From Candidatus Heimdallarchaeota archaeon (GTDB lineage Archaea > Asgardarchaeota > Heimdallarchaeia > Heimdallarchaeales > Kariarchaeaceae): DNA of 7,653 nt. The stretch covers positions 1 to 7,653 of the forward strand of contig JAOUKW010000193.1 in NCBI GenBank assembly GCA_029882335.1. Reading direction: 5' to 3'. Below, piece by piece: positions 5,558 to 7,653 of this stretch. The position numbers were made by a program, and so were the translations under genes. The notes under the pieces are model-generated. The model was given only the letters and a program-made list of their open reading frames with translations. It did not search any database and was not told where the DNA came from. Numbering within the stretch: position 1 is the stretch's first letter; each line of letters starts with the position of its first letter.

Positions 5558-7111
5558 ATGGAAGTTGAATCAATAAAAAATTCAAAATCATATGGTTTTG
5601 TTATAGATAATAGAAAATGTATTGGATGCCATGCTTGTACTATTGCTTGTAAAGCAGAACATGATGTACCTATAGGTGTTTTCAGAACTTGGGTAAAATA
5701 CATTGAAAAAGGAGTATATCCAGATACACGAAGACTTTTTTCTGTAATGCGTTGTAACCACTGTGAGGATGCACCTTGTGTTAACATATGTCCTGTCACT
5801 GCATTATACACAAGAGCAGATGGGATCGTTGATTTTGACGGAACAAGATGTATAGCATGTAAAAGCTGTATGCAAGCCTGTCCTTATGATGCCCTCTATA
5901 TAGATCCAAATACCCAAACTGCTGCAAAGTGTAATTACTGTAGCAATAGAATAGAATTAGGGTTACAACCGGCTTGTGTTGTTGTTTGTCCAGAACAGGC
6001 AATAATTTCTGGAGACATAAACAATCCTGAAACAGAAATCTCCAAATTATTAGCTAGACAAACTGTTTCTGTAAGAAAACAAGAGAAAGGAACATCTCCG
6101 AAAGTGTTTTACATAGAAGGTGACACAGTTATGTTAACTCCAATGGCTGTTCCAAAGCAAAAAAACTACATGTGGAGTAGCCAAAGTGAAGGAGTTGGCC
6201 ACTATGCAGAACATCACTATGAATCATCACTTAAAGATCATTACGAAACAAATGTAAAGAGAACGTATGATGTACCAGATAAGGGTAGATTATGGGGATG
6301 GCAAGTACCATCTTATTTATTCACCAAGTCCATTGGTGCAGGTTTAGGTTTATTGTTATCCATGTTAGTGCTCATGAATTTACAAATTTCATCCGAAATT
6401 GGATTATCTATAGGAATAATAGGAATGGTATCTATTTTAGCTACAGTAAGTTTTCTTGTGCTCGATTTAGATCAACCTAAACGATTTTACACAGTACTTT
6501 TACGACCACAAATGAAATCATGGTTAACTAGAGGAGCATATATCCTAGTATTTTATTCATTACTTTTATTCATAGTGACAATAATAAGTGCATTAACAGA
6601 TCCTGTGGAAATATCGATATTTATTACAATCCTTGTACTTGTGTTTGCATTCTTATCTGCAGTATATACTGCTTTCTTATTTGCACAAGCAAAAGGTAGA
6701 GATTTTTGGCAAAGCCCAATATTACCATTTGATATGTTAGTACATTCACTATTAAGTGGATCTAGTGTTTTATTATTATTAAATGAATTTGGCATTCCAC
6801 TATCAACAGCTACCGATTCATTTGTTAAAATGATATTTTACATATCTGCTTATTCGAGTGTATTATTTGCACTAATGGAAGTATATGTGACCCATCCAAC
6901 AGAAGATGCACATAGAACGTCAAAAGAAATCAAAGAAGGAAAATGGTCTAAATCATTTTGGTCAAGTGTTATAGGATTAATGATTTTACCAATTGCGTTG
7001 ACATTTAATATTGTTTTATTAAATATTATTGCATTCGTATTAACCTTATATTGTATTTTTACAATATTACGTATCTGGGTTTATGCACCACAGGATATTG
7101 CTTTAGTATGA
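5558..7111 (+). CDS. Fused four-cluster ferredoxin and NrfD-type membrane anchor (B-C subunit of a molybdoenzyme)
   Basis: This 517-aa protein joins two usual subunits. Residues 1-165 are a PsrB/DmsB/NrfC-type ferredoxin with 16 cysteines in four sets, C21/24/27/31, C66/69/74/78, C98/101/104/108 and C125/128/140/144, enough for four [4Fe-4S] clusters. A polar linker follows (about 166-250), His-rich at 213-228. Residues 251-510 form an NrfD/PsrC-like quinone-reactive domain with about eight helices (near 254-273, 282-302, 323-345, 350-376, 390-411, 420-443, 466-484, 486-508) and the family signature LDLDQPKRFYTVLLRP then SWLTRGAYIL at 302-330. Electrons would pass between the membrane quinone pool and the molybdopterin subunit encoded nine bases downstream. 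There is no Tat or Sec signal before the first cysteines, so the iron-sulfur part probably lies in the cytoplasm (inference). An in-frame TAG five codons upstream and GAGGG fix the start. The gene heads the operon. Confidence 0.9.
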   Translation: MEVESIKNSKSYGFVIDNRKCIGCHACTIACKAEHDVPIGVFRTWVKYIEKGVYPDTRRLFSVMRCNHCEDAPCVNICPVTALYTRADGIVDFDGTRCIACKSCMQACPYDALYIDPNTQTAAKCNYCSNRIELGLQPACVVVCPEQAIISGDINNPETEISKLLARQTVSVRKQEKGTSPKVFYIEGDTVMLTPMAVPKQKNYMWSSQSEGVGHYAEHHYESSLKDHYETNVKRTYDVPDKGRLWGWQVPSYLFTKSIGAGLGLLLSMLVLMNLQISSEIGLSIGIIGMVSILATVSFLVLDLDQPKRFYTVLLRPQMKSWLTRGAYILVFYSLLLFIVTIISALTDPVEISIFITILVLVFAFLSAVYTAFLFAQAKGRDFWQSPILPFDMLVHSLLSGSSVLLLLNEFGIPLSTATDSFVKMIFYISAYSSVLFALMEVYVTHPTEDAHRTSKEIKEGKWSKSFWSSVIGLMILPIALTFNIVLLNIIAFVLTLYCIFTILRIWVYAPQDIALV

Positions 7112-7115
7112 GGTG
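7110..7115 (+). promoter_or_regulatory. Shine-Dalgarno site of the molybdopterin subunit, overlapping the upstream stop
   Basis: GAGGTG begins inside the TGA of the ferredoxin-NrfD gene and lies five bases before the ATG. This links translation of the two subunits and supports a single transcript. Confidence 0.75.
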
Positions 7116-7120
7116 TTATT

Positions 7121-7653
7121 ATGGGTAAGAAAAAATTAGGAAAAATTGAAAAATTAGCATTAAAATTCAAGCTTCTCCCTCACTTAGAGGAAGAAATAGG
7201 TCCAAAAGCAGAAAAGGCTAGTGAAAATGAACTAACAGCATATCCTCCATTTGAAATGTGGGATAATTGGGTAGAATTTGATTCCAAAAAATGGCCTGCA
7301 CAAAAGGTTTCAAAGGAATATAATATCATCCCATCCACTTGTTTTAACTGCGAAAGTGCCTGTGGAATAACCTGTTTAGTCGAAAAAGAGACAAATGAAA
7401 TTGTTAAAGTACAGGGTAATCCACTTCATCCTGCAAGTCGTGGAAGAAATTGTGCAAAAGGACCAGCAACAATCAACCAAATCAATGACCCACATAGAAT
7501 TATGCATCCATTGAAGAGAGATGGACCACGTGGATCAGGAAAATGGAAGCAAGTTACCTGGAAAGAGGTAATTGAAGATGTTTCAGCGAGAATTAGAAAA
7601 GCAATTATAGAAAATAGACAAAATGAGGTCATGTATCATATAGGAAGACCAGG
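7121..7653 (+). CDS. Molybdopterin oxidoreductase catalytic subunit, DMSO-reductase superfamily (3' partial)
   Basis: The first 177 codons are visible. After a 73-residue polar N-terminal extension comes the Fe4S4 domain of the molybdopterin oxidoreductase family: C74-x2-C77-x3-C81, then C111 in GRNCAKGPATINQ. K113 is at the position often used between the cluster and the pterin. The following DPHRIMHPLKR and WKQVTWKEVIEDVSARIR match the usual start of the bis-pterin-guanine-dinucleotide catalytic domain. Family members of this size class run to many hundreds of residues, so most of the protein lies beyond the window, including the metal ligand that would hint at the substrate. There is no twin-arginine signal or hydrophobic stretch in the extension, unlike exported PsrA/DmsA. 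With the fused ferredoxin-anchor just upstream, it is the A subunit of a quinone-linked oxidoreductase; nitrate, arsenic, sulfur or other substrates all remain possible. Confidence 0.9.
   Translation, partial: MGKKKLGKIEKLALKFKLLPHLEEEIGPKAEKASENELTAYPPFEMWDNWVEFDSKKWPAQKVSKEYNIIPSTCFNCESACGITCLVEKETNEIVKVQGNPLHPASRGRNCAKGPATINQINDPHRIMHPLKRDGPRGSGKWKQVTWKEVIEDVSARIRKAIIENRQNEVMYHIGRP

Noticed and set aside
5542..6002. Minus-strand open frames opposite the ferredoxin domain
   Set aside because: They are opposite the strongly conserved cysteine motifs and have no start signals.
1..7653. CRISPR arrays, tRNA/rRNA genes, insertion sequences, transposases
   Set aside because: I found no spaced direct repeats, tRNA-like elements, transposase motifs or terminal inverted repeats on either strand.

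Overview
This is an AT-rich window (roughly two thirds A+T by eye). Most signals point to an archaeon, although a bacterium is not excluded. The first gene of the leftward operon has a TATA-like box (TTATATAA) centred about 25 nt before its ATG and no Shine-Dalgarno, as expected for a leaderless archaeal transcript. At least two genes further down that operon have strong Shine-Dalgarno sites. The gene content also fits an archaeon: a CDP-archaeol-synthase-like (DUF46) protein, a UbiA prenyltransferase, and the end of a CTP-dependent polyprenol/phytol-kinase-like protein. An Asgard lineage such as Heimdallarchaeia is a plausible guess from base composition and gene types, but nothing here proves it.

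Left part, positions 1-5147. The 3' end of a rightward membrane kinase gene (1-213) meets a four-gene leftward operon tail to tail, sharing the palindrome TTAA as stop codon on both strands. In transcription order the operon encodes: an unrecognised soluble protein with two possible, weakly supported SCP2-like modules (4269-5147); a UbiA-family prenyltransferase (3342-4253); a large PEP-synthase/rifampicin-phosphotransferase-like protein with an ATP-grasp domain and a phospho-histidine swivel domain but no PEP barrel (773-3289); and the DUF46/CarS-like cytidylyltransferase (210-776). The spacings are 15 nt, 52 nt and a 4-nt ATGA overlap. Together the genes suggest membrane-lipid or prenyl-lipid work: attach a prenyl chain, phosphorylate the product, activate the phosphate with CTP. 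This route is my inference and is the best candidate for an undescribed system in the window.

Middle part, 5148-5557. A 410-bp, very AT-rich divergent intergenic region carries candidate promoters for both directions. I see no convincing gene or RNA in it.

Right part, 5558-7653. A rightward respiratory operon begins with a single protein that fuses a four-cluster (16-cysteine) PsrB/DmsB/NrfC-type ferredoxin to an NrfD-type eight-helix quinone-reactive membrane anchor. Nine bases after its stop begins a molybdopterin oxidoreductase catalytic subunit (DMSO-reductase superfamily), cut off by the window end. It has the N-terminal [4Fe-4S] motif but no Tat signal. The pair would form a membrane-bound, quinone-coupled molybdoenzyme that probably faces the cytoplasm. 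The substrate cannot be read from this part of the sequence.
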